Positions 52,876 to 63,811 of a stretch of 64,000 bases of DNA are shown one piece after another. The DNA comes from Anthracocystis setariae (lineage: Eukaryota > Basidiomycota > Ustilaginomycetes > Ustilaginales > Ustilaginaceae). How positions within the stretch are numbered: the stretch's first letter is position 1; every line of letters starts with the position of its first letter. The notes under the pieces were generated by a model. That model was not told where the DNA came from and did not search any database. It saw nothing but the letters and a program-made list of their open reading frames with translations. Location: assembly GCA_928724745.1 (NCBI GenBank), contig CAKMXJ010000020.1:1-64000 (forward strand), given 5' to 3'. A program made the translations under genes and the position numbers.

Positions 52876-52922
52876 GGTAGCTGGAGTCTCCGCGTTGATG
52901 GCAACGGGGAGGTCGATTGTAA

Positions 52923-53273
52923 TGTTATGCTCCTGGGGTCTTAGAACCTCGGAACGTGGCGGTGCGTCTGTGTCGAGGCCAGGGGCGTGGTACCGGGTGT
53001 TGCTCCCGGGATTGTTGCCAAGATAGCGGAGCGGGTGAGCGGGAGATCGGGAGAAGGTCTGATATTTCCACCTACTAGAGTGAGTAAGCTAAAATACAAT
53101 TGACGTCTGAACGTGAGTTAGTTGCAGGGAGGATCTCCGGTATGACTTCCGGGAGCCCCTCCCGGAGATTGCCGCAGTCCCCCCCTGGGCCCCGATCCCT
53201 AACATGGATCGGGAAAACCCCCCCCCCGCTCGCGACACAATTATGTTCCTGCCCGGCACTGATGTTCATAACA
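52923..53273 (-). repeat. E2 right LTR (5' LTR in element sense)
   Basis: 351 bp. The inside neighbour reads TTACAATCGACC in element sense; it pairs with GTCAATTGTA of the LTR with one mismatch, unlike the perfect match in E1. Confidence 0.95.
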
Positions 53274-53585
53274 CAACCCATATGTCGTGAGTCGGGGCCG
53301 CGCGCGAGCCGCGTGTTTCCAGGAAGAGGCGCGCGGCGCGTGGTACGCGTGATGCCTTATAAGGTGGGAGCCGCGCGCCACCTCCTTGTTGTCCGCCGTC
53401 GAATGTATTCTTAGTTACCTTGAGTAATAGCAAATATCAGACCCAACGGTAGAACCATTAACCTCAGGATTGTGCTCGGTGACTCTCGTGGCCACCACTC
53501 CCGCCACGCGCTCTCAAGCCCAAGCCTCGCGCACCGCATGCCACGCCGCACAGTCAGGAGGTTGTCAGACCCTTGGCGCATAACA

Positions 53586-53656
53586 GTACCACGCCCCTGG
53601 CCTCGACACAGACGCACCGCCACGTCCCGAGGTTCTAAGACCCCAGGAGCATAACA
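53586..53656 (+). repeat. E-type LTR fragment, inverted relative to E1/E2
   Basis: 71 bp whose reverse complement is TGTTATGCTCCTGG...GTGGTAC, the first part of an E-type LTR, cut where LTR3 inserted. Confidence 0.8.
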
Positions 53657-54179
53657 CATTGTTCGATGAAAGCCTCCAGCTCGTTGCGCTTGCCGTCCCA
53701 GGAAGGGGCGGCAACGCTAACTTCCGGGGTCTTGACCCGGGAGGAGTAGTCCTCCGTAAGGTCCCAGTTGGTAGCTACGACGGGAGCTCCCGGGGGTACC
53801 GGCTGGGGATTGGCCTCGCGCTCGCCCATAAGACGAGTAGCGCGGGCGTACCGTTCTTCCAAGGTCTCGCGTTCCGGAGAAAGGTCTCCCGGGTGCTCCA
53901 TGGGCGGGAGGCTAGGTTCTGCCGGGATCGGGACGGCGGGGTCGGGGGCTCGACCGCCGTTGAGTAGCCGGATCTGGTCGGCCAATCCTCCGACCAGGGC
54001 GGTTAGGCTCTGCACGGCGGCAACTAGCCCCTGGACGGGGTCGCCTCCTGAATCGGGACTTTCGGGGGTAGGGCTGCCCGAACACGTAACAGAGTCCGGG
54101 GAGCCGGGACAAGGCTGGCTACGGGTTTGCATAGTAGCTGGGGTCTCCGCGTTGATGGCAACGGGGAGGTCAATTGTAA
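53657..54179 (-). pseudogene. gag 5' fragment of a third E-type element
   Basis: Encodes MQTRSQPCPGSPDSV... from 54132 down to EAFIEQC, about 160 residues, matching E2 gag closely, then runs into the inverted LTR fragment. The 5' LTR follows at 54180. Confidence 0.9.
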
Positions 54180-54538
54180 TGTTATGCTCCTGGGGTCTGG
54201 GAACCTCGGAACGTGGCTGTGCGTCTGTATCGAGGCCAGGGGCGTGGTACCGGGTGTTGCTCCCGGGATCGTTGCCAAGATAGCGGAGCGGGTGAGCGGG
54301 GGATCGGGAGAAGGTCTGATATTTCCACCTACTATAGTGAGTAAGCTAAAATACAATCGACGTCTTAACGTGAGCGTGGTGGAATCAGGGCGTGGGATTA
54401 TGTGGCCTCCCGGATACCCCCCGGGAGATGCCGCAGTCTGCCCCAATCACCGATCCGGGGCTATATCGGGGGGAACTACCCCCGCCCATGTTAATACTAA
54501 AACCAAACACTAACTCTCCCGATATCCCAATCATAACA
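54180..54538 (-). repeat. 5' LTR of the truncated third element
   Basis: 359 bp, TGTTATGC to CATAACA, E1-type length with some substitutions. Confidence 0.9.
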
Positions 54539-55188
54539 GACACCTCCCAAATTGGGGGATTGGGACAGACTGCAGCATCTCCTGGGACGTAACCCGGGTG
54601 ATCATATCCTCATGTTGTTCAGCAACCAGACTCACATTAGGACGTTGATTGTATTTTAGCTTACTCACTCTAGTAGGTAGAAATCACAGACCTTCCCTGC
54701 TCTCCTGACTCCTGTTATGCTCCTGGGGTCTTAGAACCTCGGAACGTGGCTGTGCGTCTGTATCAAGGCCAGGGGCGTGGTGCCGGGTGTTGCTCCCGGG
54801 ATTGTTGCCAAGGTGGCGGAGCGGTAGAGCGGGAGATTGGGAGAAGGTCTGATATTTCCACCTACTAGAGTGAGTAAGCTAAAATACAATCAACATCCTG
54901 TCGTGAGTGTGGTGGACTTAGGACGTGAGATTATGTGGCCTCCCGGATACCCCCCGGGTGATGCCGCAGTCTGCCCCCAATCCCCGATTTGGGGCGTCAT
55001 CGGGGGGACCACTCCTGCCCGCTCTGATACTGAAACCAATCACTAACTCTCCCAATATCCCAATCATAACAACTCCCCGCTCCGCTATCTTGGCAACGAT
55101 CCCGGGAGCATCACCCGGTACCATGCCCCTGGCCTCGACACAGATGCACAACCACGTTCCAAGGTTCTAAGACCCCAGGAGCATAACA
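54539..55188 (+). repeat. Inverted, left-truncated E-type LTR interrupted by a solo LTR
   Basis: Segments 54539-54712 and 55077-55188 together form an older inverted LTR (ends AGCATAACA) split by the solo LTR. Confidence 0.8.
54713..55071 (-). mobile_element. Solo LTR with ACTCC target duplication
   Basis: 359 bp, TGTTATGC to CATAACA, flanked by ACTCC at 54708-54712 and 55072-55076. It is the product of LTR-LTR recombination of a former full element. Confidence 0.9.
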
Positions 55189-56767
55189 AAAACCATCATC
55201 TCAAGTACAGTATTGACGCTAGAAACAGTGATCAAGGAACTACTTGGTTACCAAACATGCCTGTTGTACCAAATTTGAAAGCAAACATTACCAAACTTGA
55301 TGTGTATTGTACCAAAAAGCATACATGATATCAAACAACTATACCAAAAAGCTGCAGTGCGCTTGGTACGAGCGCTAGCTTCACTGGGGCGTCGCGGGCG
55401 CTCACGTAAGCAGCGCGTAAGCAGAGGTGACGTGTACAAGCAGCTCAGCTTGCTCATCTCACTCTGTTCTTCTTCACCACCATCTCGCTCGCCGTCTCGC
55501 CTCGCGATTCGGCTTTTTCACCCGCCCTGACCCGTCCCTACGCAGCTCACGCTCTTATCTTATCAGTCTTAGTTATCTTCTTCTTAGTTATCTGTCAGTC
55601 TTAGTTATCTTCGCGGTCTCCCGCACCCTCTGCTACGCTCACACGCGACGCTCGACCGCCCGTGCCCTGTACGGCCACGGCTGGGAGCTCGCGAGCGACT
55701 CGCTCGAGTTCGGCAAATCGATTCTTCCTGTTCTCTTTCGTGCGAGTGGTGTGGAGGCGTGAGCAACCGCGAGCCAGCAACGGTGAAGTGTAGTTACCAA
55801 ACTTGTTACTAAGGTTGACAGCCTGGATTCTGAACTTGATTGCGAAAAGGTGTATTTCACAGCCGCGCAGGCCTCGTTTCGGGACAAGCCGGTAGAACAA
55901 TATCGGTGATGTGATGCCAAGAACCACTAAGTATGCGACGTTGATAGGCACGGTCCCTGCCCGCTGAGTTTCCACATGTCTGCTTAGCTTTATCTCACTT
56001 TGCTTCGCACCACCAACATCATAGTATACTGACCTTACCGTTGTTATAAACCAAGACCAGCTGTCCTTGCTCGTGCTGTCATCTGACTATATCGGCACGA
56101 TTCGATATTTCTACTTGGTTTCACATACACGATTTCTCCCATCCTGGAGCCAAGTTGCTAATTTAAGCAGATCGTCTTAATACTATATACAATTACAGAC
56201 CGGGTCGATCTCGAGCCAGACGGGTTTCCATAAAGTCAGACCTGCCTTGTGTCTACCCGCAATCAGCTGGATTTACAAAGTCGTTGCATGCCTTGGTGAG
56301 CCTGGCGAGATTACCGAAAGACTCGCAGCTGCGACAAGAAGCAAACCCGAGTTGTGGCTGTGAGACACACGGACGGTCGGTCAAGCATCGCAGGGCTGTG
56401 GGGCGGAGCGTGCGCGATCACGTACACGCAGGGAGTGAGGAACATGAATATCTACAAAAGATAGGGTCCGTGGAAGCAAAAGAAGGACGAAAGGAAAAGA
56501 ATCGAGGCTGAATCGTCTTGCAGGCAATCAGCGAATGAGGACGACGTCGCGAGGGGATCGTAAACGCAGCTTGATGAGCCAGGAGAGTAGCCGAGTGCAT
56601 CCCATCAAGCGCACTTCGTTCCGGTGAGGTTAGGCACTCGGACCGAGGCTGTGCATCTGTCGATACTGCATACACGCCAGCAATGCATGGACCACATTGA
56701 GGTTGGGTGCGATCTGCAATCCACGCGACTTGCAACCTTTGTTCGCTGAGATAGTCGGGAGGAGGTC
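55189..56767. other. Unassigned sequence at the repeat/unique boundary
   Basis: Base composition changes to single-copy type after the last LTR. The frames at 55427-55762 (+) and 55601-55975 (-) overlap and show no domain. I see no convincing gene. Confidence 0.4.
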
Positions 56768-57346
56768 TTAGAGGATAAGAGTGCCAGCAAGCGCAGAGCC
56801 GAGGAAGATGGTGACGGTGGCAACGACAGCGTTGAAGGGCATGCCGTGGTTCACGTTGACCAAGGCGGCGTTGGGCATCTGGGAAGGAAGCGACGAGGCT
56901 TGCGAGACGAGCGACGAGGCTTGCGAGAGGAGCGAAGAAGCGAGGGCAGTGGCAGAACTGACTGCCGCAGCTTGAACGGTGGTGGGAAGGGATGTTGAGG
57001 GGCTGACAGTGCTGGTAACGAAGCTGGTAGCGGTGCTGGAGGCGCCAAAGTCGATGGTGAAGTCACCGGCTCCGGTGTTGACATTCACGGTGTATGTATC
57101 GGTGCCGGCTGTGATGACTTGGACGCCATTGGTGGCAGTGGAAAGATCGCTCAGGATGGAGCTCAAGCCAATATCGCTGAACACTGAACTGATCACGGCA
57201 TTGACGTCGCCGCCTGACGCGGTCTCGAAGATTCCTTGAAGGTCGGAGTGCAGACCATGGAGGAAGCCGGCACGAGCCTGAGTGCCTGCAAACATTACAG
57301 CGAGGAGGCTGGCCTGGACGGCAAAGACGATCTTGGTGTACTGCAT
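56768..57346 (-). CDS. Small secreted, probably GPI-anchored Ser/Thr-rich protein
   Basis: 192 residues. An N-terminal signal peptide (MQYTKIVFAVQASLLAVMFAG, cleavage probably after QARA) is followed by a mature region with DIGLSSILSDLS, then a Ser/Ala-rich stretch with ASSLLSQASSLVSQASS repeats, and a hydrophobic C-terminus (AVVATVTIFLGSALAGTLIL) typical of GPI attachment. No cysteine in the mature part. Probably a cell-wall or surface protein; family not recognised. Single exon, typical of smut genes. It is the first ordinary gene next to the repeats. Confidence 0.8.
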   Translation of the reverse strand: MQYTKIVFAVQASLLAVMFAGTQARAGFLHGLHSDLQGIFETASGGDVNAVISSVFSDIGLSSILSDLSTATNGVQVITAGTDTYTVNVNTGAGDFTIDFGASSTATSFVTSTVSPSTSLPTTVQAAAVSSATALASSLLSQASSLVSQASSLPSQMPNAALVNVNHGMPFNAVVATVTIFLGSALAGTLIL

Positions 57347-59752
57347 ATTGGATGTTGGTACTGTAGGCGTATGGATGGATGCTAGAGAGTTGTTGGACGG
57401 ATCTTGGATGTTCGAATCGTTGCTTGGGGAGTCAGTTTATATAGGTCTATGGTGTCTAGCTACCTTTCAACGGGCGGCAAAGCGGTAAGCAGCACTATCT
57501 GACAGAAAAGTAGGCGTTCAGCGTTTGCATGGACAGTAGTTAGCGTGCAGAGAAGAGTGCGGGGGGGGGCCGCAAGCGTCGGTTTGGGTCGAACGCCAGG
57601 TGGCAGTGTGCAATTCATATGTTTCAGGACACATTCGGCCTAGGGTCCGGATGCGGTGCGGGATGCCATTTCGCAGGGCTACCGAAATCGTCGGGGCTGT
57701 GCGAGACTATTTAGCTGCCTCGCATGTCCGCACTGTGGATGATCTCTTACTCTGCGTCAATATCTCCGTGCCTTGAGCTCTCTGTCAGACCATGTCGAAG
57801 TACGGATAAAGATCAGTAAAAAAAAAGTAGCAACACGGATGGGAGCTTGAATATCACAAGCTGAAACCGACCCTTTCTATGAACACGAAACGACGAATAA
57901 AGCCTTTCATGCTGTATGGCAGGAGCTTCACCCGTTCAAGGAATCGCAGGCTCTCTTTCCGGCATCGCAAGGCAGTGGTGAAGAAGCTGGAGGAGAAGGC
58001 GCGGAAGCGGATCGTGGCATGGCATGGCATGGCATGGCATGGCATTGCGCGCTTTGCTTGTGCCTTTGTCCTCGGTGGTTGAGGCACGCTCAGGCTTATG
58101 TTGTCTGCAATGTCGGTCAGTCAAACCGCCGGGTGAGAGTGATGCCTCAGAGAACAAAGTGGGTACGGTAGGGCACTACTGGGTCGACGAAATCGGATTT
58201 GACCAGTATCGCCTGGATCGCATTTGTTGCGTGCAGAGGTTCTAGACCGGATGGGCGACCAAGCTCATGCAGCTCTGATGGGATCGCAAGTAGTGAGTAT
58301 TTCCGGACGAATTGTTTCTTTGCGCGCGCGATGGAGGTCTCAGGCAAAGTCTCGGCAATTGTTTGAAAGTGGACAGGACATGATCAATATCTGGCAGTAT
58401 GCCGGCGTAACCATGATTATCGCAGCTCGTCACTCATCGCTCATTCTCATGCGGAAAGGATGCTTTTTCATTGCACCGCATCCGTGGAGCACGAGATGTT
58501 GCGTGTAGCGGGAATCCGCAGAGTGTCTTTGCTGTCCTTTGGGTTCAAAGAACCGGTTGACCATGTGGCGAGAACCAAGGCATTTGACAAGCTTTGAGCG
58601 CCTTGCGGGCTACCGCGACGCCGGGCTCCGGAGAAACCGCCGGAAAGGATCTAGAAAATCTTTGCTCGGAGGTGACGAATTGCAGCAGCGGTTGTGCAAA
58701 GAAATCGGAGGCTTGAAATTCTACACTGAAATTCGACACTCTGAAATTCTACACTCCTAACTGTTGTAACTGTTCCTATTGCAAGCGGAGAAACGTGGCT
58801 GCCACGCATGCGGAAAATTGGAAAAATTAATTAATTGTTCTCCGACGGTGCCAACCTTGACCAAGAAACTGTTCACTACCGCTACCGTAATTGTGAATTG
58901 TCTCTTCTTTGAGTCCCAACGGTGTGGTTGGTCTACTTTGAGTGTTGATGGGTCTGAATCTGCCGGCAAGATTAGTCAACATGCTCTACCGATTGAGAGA
59001 CTGTGTTGGATTCTTATGCGTGGGTACCCATGGCAAGGTCATTGGCTCAAAGGTTGCGGAGCTCAGCATCACTGTCCCTGACCGATGCTTAGTCAGCATT
59101 CGGCTGGCACTCATGTCTTCACATGCCCGGCCTAGTACATACACGAGCCAGAGTTAGTATTTAATATAGATATTATAGCTTCGTTCAGATCCTTGCCCTG
59201 CAATCCACTCTGCCATTTCTCACACGCTCACGCATACAATCGTGCGATAGCGTGACAATCACGCACCTTCTATGAGTCAAAACAGCTTGATGTCCATAGA
59301 AACCTGCATAATTTGTGATTTTCAGCGAAACGATCATCGCTTCTGATCTACTTTGACCATTGTAACGCTTCGTTCGATCCTTTGTGCTTTTGCTAGCTAT
59401 AATTCACTAGGTCTCTCTCTCGATTATCAATTTGAGTGTCTCGACTTAAACGTTCTTCGTCAATGACAGGAGCATCTTGCATGAGCACAACTCGTGCCAT
59501 GGCATTCTGGCACGAGGGATCACTCATAGTTTGGACGCAATTGCCGTGCTGAGACAGCTCACTCCGGATTGGCAAGGCTGTGCCGAGGCGAGGTCAGATA
59601 GTAAGGGATTAGGTGGTTTTGCACACAGCTCAACAGATCCAAGACCCAGGATGGAACAACATGGAATACAGTTTCATTGCAAAGACAACCGCGATATCGA
59701 AAAAAAAGGTTCCGTTTTATAATAGCGCTTTTTCTTTAATGGAAAGCGTACA
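57347..59752. other. Gene-poor interval
   Basis: Contains a (GGCAT)6 microsatellite at 58016-58045 and AAATTCTACACT-type repeats at about 58715-58757. Only short unsupported frames; I see no RNA gene. Confidence 0.5.
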
Positions 59753-61456
59753 TCAAAGAGTAGTTTCGACCTTGATTCGAGCCATGTCGAGCTTCTTTTC
59801 GTCGCTTGTAGAGGACGACGAGGAGTAGGGTTCGCCAGTGCGAGGCAAGGTGGTGGTGACGCCAAGCTCCTCTGCAGCCACTGCCTTGGCCTGTGCTGTA
59901 CGGCGCATGGACCAGACGGGTCGCTCAAACACCTCGTCGATCTCCTCGAGCGGCAGACCGGCAGTCTCGGGCAGGAAGAGCGCGTAAAAAGGCAGCGCCA
60001 AAACCAGCGAAACACCGGCGTAGAATCCAAAGGTGCCTCCACCGCCCATGGGCGAGTTGAGCATCGGCTGCAGCGTTCGTGTAGCCGCGAACATGAGAAG
60101 GTAGTGCGTGGCCATCACCAACGAGCTCGCGAAAGTACGGATGTGCATATCGAAGATTTCCGAGCCAACAAGGTACTGTGCCAAGTTACCACCTGCCGAG
60201 AAACTGGCTCCCGAGATAAAGATAGCTGCTAGCGCGGCTCGGCCCGCGGGCTTCTCTCCCTTGGTGTCCTTGCCCTGGATGAACAGGCCGAGGTAGATGG
60301 CAACGTAGAGCATCGCCAGACCCTGGATCAAAACACCCACCAACAGCGTCTTTCGTCGTCCGAACAGATCGATGAAGAAGAGCGAAGAGATGATGCCGCA
60401 TCCGAGCTTGGTGGCGCCGAAGCCGACCGACATGATGTAACCGCTGCTGTCGCTGGCGCCGACGAGCGACATGATGCGGTTGGCGTAGGAAGCGATGGCA
60501 CCGGGACCTCCAAACTGCACGAGCACCTGGATCATAACGCCAAGGCCGACCTTGAGGAGGTTCTTGCGCGAAGTCATGACGATCTTGAGCTTGAGCAGGG
60601 TGTTGGACTTTCGCATCAACGAGTTGGCAGGCAGAGCTTCGAGTCGCTCGGTGTGACGCAGATGCTGTTCGACGATCGACTCGTGCATCATCTCGGTCTC
60701 CTCGATCATGGCAGGGTGGCTCTCATCCATCTGACGGTAGAAGTGAAGCGACTTGGTCGCCTTCTCGACTTGGCCGTGATCCAGAAGCCATCGTGGCGAC
60801 TCGTGGATGAACATGGTGCCCACCAAGAGCGTGAAGTGGTATACGATGGGCAGCACCAGGATGATCTGCCAGATCATGTTGCTGTTCTTGGGCTGGTTAC
60901 GCGTGGCGCCGAGGTTGACGGCATAACCCAGCATGGCACCGAGGTAGACCGAGACACTGTAGACGGATGTGCAGAGACCGCGGATCTGGCGAGGAGCAGT
61001 TTCGACGAGGAAGACAGGCGATGAGACCGAAGAGATACCGATACCGACACCGGTGATCATGCGTCCGGCGTAGAGAAGACCGATCTTATCGGGGCTGCCC
61101 ATCCACAGCGCAGAGCCGAAGATGATGAGCAAGCAGCTGAGTCGCGAAGCCATGACGCGGCCGAAGCGATCCGAAACTCCGTATCCGACGAGAGCACCAA
61201 GAACAGAGAGAAGCTGCACCAAGGCAACGATGTTGGACTCCTTGCTGGATTTCTTCTTGATGTGGAACGACTTCTCAAACGATGGTTGACCGATGGCTCC
61301 GGCGATAAGACCTTCGTCCATACCTCGACTTGCTCCGAGAAGGCCGATGGAGAGCACAGCAAGGAGCAAACGCCAGTTGAGCGCTTGCGAAGGTACCTCG
61401 TGGAGGTGACGCAGCTTGGAAGGCACCCATTTCTTGTCTGTGCCGGCGGTGGTCAT
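59753..61456 (-). CDS. MFS sugar transporter
   Basis: 567 residues. Sugar-porter signatures in order: GVSDRFGR at 93-100 (loop 2-3), GRMITGVGIG at 131-140, ESPRWLL at 219-225 (end of the first half), a central cytoplasmic loop of about 70 residues, QFGGPGAIASY, LFGRRK in the loop between helices 8 and 9, and PETAG at 496-500 after helix 12. Twelve membrane segments are expected at the plasma membrane, in proton-coupled sugar or polyol uptake. A Ser-rich, basic C-tail follows. The substrate cannot be read from the sequence; lactose/maltose- or quinate-type permeases are possible. Single exon. Confidence 0.9.
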   Translation of the reverse strand: MTTAGTDKKWVPSKLRHLHEVPSQALNWRLLLAVLSIGLLGASRGMDEGLIAGAIGQPSFEKSFHIKKKSSKESNIVALVQLLSVLGALVGYGVSDRFGRVMASRLSCLLIIFGSALWMGSPDKIGLLYAGRMITGVGIGISSVSSPVFLVETAPRQIRGLCTSVYSVSVYLGAMLGYAVNLGATRNQPKNSNMIWQIILVLPIVYHFTLLVGTMFIHESPRWLLDHGQVEKATKSLHFYRQMDESHPAMIEETEMMHESIVEQHLRHTERLEALPANSLMRKSNTLLKLKIVMTSRKNLLKVGLGVMIQVLVQFGGPGAIASYANRIMSLVGASDSSGYIMSVGFGATKLGCGIISSLFFIDLFGRRKTLLVGVLIQGLAMLYVAIYLGLFIQGKDTKGEKPAGRAALAAIFISGASFSAGGNLAQYLVGSEIFDMHIRTFASSLVMATHYLLMFAATRTLQPMLNSPMGGGGTFGFYAGVSLVLALPFYALFLPETAGLPLEEIDEVFERPVWSMRRTAQAKAVAAEELGVTTTLPRTGEPYSSSSSTSDEKKLDMARIKVETTL

Positions 61457-62725
61457 GCTGATCTGTTCGTGAAGGATGCGGTCTTGTGCAGTGTTGTGGG
61501 GGAACTTGGCGGTGCGCCGACAAAGCTCAAAGTCAAGGATGCGAGCCTGGTATGTTGGAAGCAGAGGTGTTGATGACGTGAAGAGGAGGCGCTAGGGAAG
61601 ACGGCTTGGGTGCGAGTGTGGGATGGAAGAGGGGCCCCACAACCTAGATGAGGGCGTAGGTCTTATACATATTGGAAGATGACGGAGTACGGGAGGGAGG
61701 TTGGGCGAGCCCCGCGTGCCTGATCAAGTTTGCCATTTGGACAGATGTACATGATTTGCGGAGCTTCGGCTTCGGCTTCACGGGAGTTTGTTTCGAGGCG
61801 GCACGGCACCAGGGTCAAAGTGCAAACGACGGGAAGCAACGCGGACAAGTCAAACGGAGTGCCGGCCACGAGGTATTGCCAGATAGAGACAGCCGCAGGA
61901 AACCTTCATGTTTGACACTATCTGCATTGTCATCTACCGTATCTCCGTAACTTCATGAGGATAGCGAGCTGATCTCAACAATACAGTGTACGCAACGGCA
62001 ACCGTCCAGCCAAAAGAGTGGAGCCCCGGTCTAGACTTTGCCCCAAACCGGTTGTGTGCTGTGCTTGCTGTGCTGTGCTGTGCTGTACTGTACTTTGCTG
62101 TATTGTACGTACTCTCCTGTTCAGTACTCTTGAAAAATCTTGACTCAAGTTTCACCACTAGGTACGGCGTTTCAAAAGGGACGGGGTAACGGAGAGCACG
62201 GAGTCACGGAGTGACGGGAAAAGCAGACACGGAGCGTCGGAGCAGCGGAGGGAATTCGCAGCGGACGGATCAACGGAGATGCCTCCGCCATTATTTGGCT
62301 GTCCACTTTCGCCCGCCCGAGATCCACGTCTTCACACCCATATCGAAGAAACTGTTGAACCCTTGATTTCGAAGACTTCGCTTGCAAAGTGTCCCTCAGG
62401 GTTCGTGTTCCGCCTGCTTGTATTGCCGCTTCTTCCGAATGCGACTCGTAGAGACGGACGGAGCTGATGTGACCTTGTCGCGGCCAGGCGGTGTGGATCT
62501 GTGTATGTTCCTGTGTGTTGTGGTTGTGAGGCTTCAAAGTTGATGCCGCCGGTGAACTCCGTATGGTTCGGAGTATCTCAGCAAAGTCACCGTTCAACAC
62601 CTCCGCCAGAATTCATCGTAGAAGTAATAAAAGTCGAACGAGCTTGTTGCTGTTCTATCACAGAATGATCTTTCCTTTTCACATCTACCATCAACAAACA
62701 GCTTTGCACAGCAAGCATATCCACC
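61457..62725. other. Intergenic region between transporter genes (divergent promoters)
   Basis: Upstream of both the sugar transporter (minus) and the carrier gene (plus). Contains a GCTGTGCTGTGCTGTGCTGT microsatellite at about 62060-62090 and an ACGGAG-rich stretch at 62180-62280. No gene seen. Confidence 0.5.
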
Positions 62726-63811
62726 ATGTCCAACTCTGAAAAGCGTCAGCCACCTACTGCGATTCATTCGTTGCTCGCTGGTACCATTGCTGGTGCCGTC
62801 GAGGGATTCATGACATATCCTACCGAATTTGTCAAGACCCAAGCTCAACTCGCCTCCAACGCTGCTGCAGCAAGTGCCAAAGCTAGTTCCAGTGCAATTG
62901 CCAGCAGCGCGCCGAAGCTTCCTTCTGCGGCAGGATCGGCTCGCTTCATCTCGTATGGCGCTCTGCCTGCACACAAGCTCAGCCTGGCTACCGGTGCTGC
63001 ACCCGCTGTTCCCATCCCACAAGCAGGAGCATCTGCGACGCAAATCGTGCGCGACACATGGAAAGCTCACGGCATCACCGGATTCTTCAAAGGTGCCGGC
63101 GCAATGGTGGTCGGAAACTCGGCCAAAGCAGGCGTCCGCTTCTTGACCTACGACACGATCCAAAACCTGCTGCGACCTAAGACCGCTGCCACTACTGCCG
63201 GAGGCAAGGAGAAGCTTGGTATGGGTCGATCCATCCTTGCCGGTTTCCTGGCTGGTTCTGCGGAAGCTATGTTCGCCGTGACGCCTTCGGATGCCATCAA
63301 GACGCGCATGATCCAAGATTCGTTGCAGCCCGCTCATCTTCGCAAGTACAAGGGTCCCATCGATGCTGTTCAGAAGATTGTCTCGGCGGAAGGTCTCGGT
63401 GGACTCTACCGCGGTCTTAGCGCTACCATTGCACGACAGGGAGCCAACTCGGCAGTGCGCCTTACCTCGTACTCGGTGCTCAAGTCGATGCAGACGCAGG
63501 CTGGTTACGGCAAGTCGACCGTGGCAACCTTCGGTTCCGGTGCCGGTGCAGGCCTGATCACCGTCTACCTCACCATGCCATTTGATGTCGTCAAGACGCG
63601 ACTGCAACAGTCGCCGCAAGCACAGAGCGGAGCCACCACTGCAGCCAAGCCAACGCTGTTGTCGTGCGGTGTCGACATTGTCAAAAAGGAAGGCGTCAAA
63701 AGTCTATGGAAAGGTACCACGCCTAGGTTGACCCGACTGATCTTCAGCGGTGGTATCGCATTCACCGCCTACGAAACGGTCATCGGCTGGCTCCAATCGC
63801 CGACACTATGA
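62726..63811 (+). CDS. CTP1: Mitochondrial tricarboxylate (citrate) carrier, CTP1-like
   Basis: 361 residues with three mitochondrial-carrier repeats marked by PTEFVKT (32-38), PSDAIKT (187-193) and PFDVVKT (285-291). NSAKAGVRFLTYDTI, LYRGL, QGANSAVRLTSY, MPFDVVKTR and LWKGTTPRL match citrate carriers rather than other family members. It exchanges citrate for malate or another tricarboxylate across the inner mitochondrial membrane, supplying cytosolic acetyl-CoA. Unusual: about 60 extra Ala/Ser-rich residues (41-105) between helices 1 and 2. The start at 62726 (CCACCATGTCC) is strong. A smut itaconate-cluster type carrier is an alternative, but no cluster genes are adjacent. Confidence 0.85.
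   Translation: MSNSEKRQPPTAIHSLLAGTIAGAVEGFMTYPTEFVKTQAQLASNAAAASAKASSSAIASSAPKLPSAAGSARFISYGALPAHKLSLATGAAPAVPIPQAGASATQIVRDTWKAHGITGFFKGAGAMVVGNSAKAGVRFLTYDTIQNLLRPKTAATTAGGKEKLGMGRSILAGFLAGSAEAMFAVTPSDAIKTRMIQDSLQPAHLRKYKGPIDAVQKIVSAEGLGGLYRGLSATIARQGANSAVRLTSYSVLKSMQTQAGYGKSTVATFGSGAGAGLITVYLTMPFDVVKTRLQQSPQAQSGATTAAKPTLLSCGVDIVKKEGVKSLWKGTTPRLTRLIFSGGIAFTAYETVIGWLQSPTL

Larger units (their letters stand above)
45097..53273 (-). mobile_element. E2: full-length Ty3/gypsy chromovirus, 8177 bp, apparently intact
   Basis: LTRs 45097-45447 and 52923-53273 (351 bp), differing at one visible position (C at 45189, T at 53015), with the 5-bp duplication CAACC on both sides (45092-45096, 53274-53278). 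It has a single open gag-pol on the minus strand and an open antisense gene on the plus strand, tail to tail and 325 bp apart. It was inserted in LTR3. Confidence 0.97.
44895..53585 (+). mobile_element. LTR3: lone LTR with polypurine tract, split by E2
   Basis: GAGGCGGGGGGGTAA (polypurine tract) then TGTTACGG at 44910 begins an LTR that runs to 45096, is interrupted by E2, and resumes 53279-53585, ending GCGCATAACA. It has a CCTTATAAGG site at about 53357. The internal region left of the tract is missing and replaced by the telomere-type join, so the element was cut at its tract. It was inserted into another LTR fragment (GTACC follows). Confidence 0.6.

Noticed and set aside
58016..58045. 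Coding GGCAT repeat (HAMPC peptides)
   Set aside because: A simple six-copy microsatellite with short frames on both strands and no context.
62726..63811. Itaconate-cluster carrier
   Set aside because: No neighbouring itaconate genes (decarboxylase, isomerase, cluster regulator) are visible; a general citrate carrier fits better.
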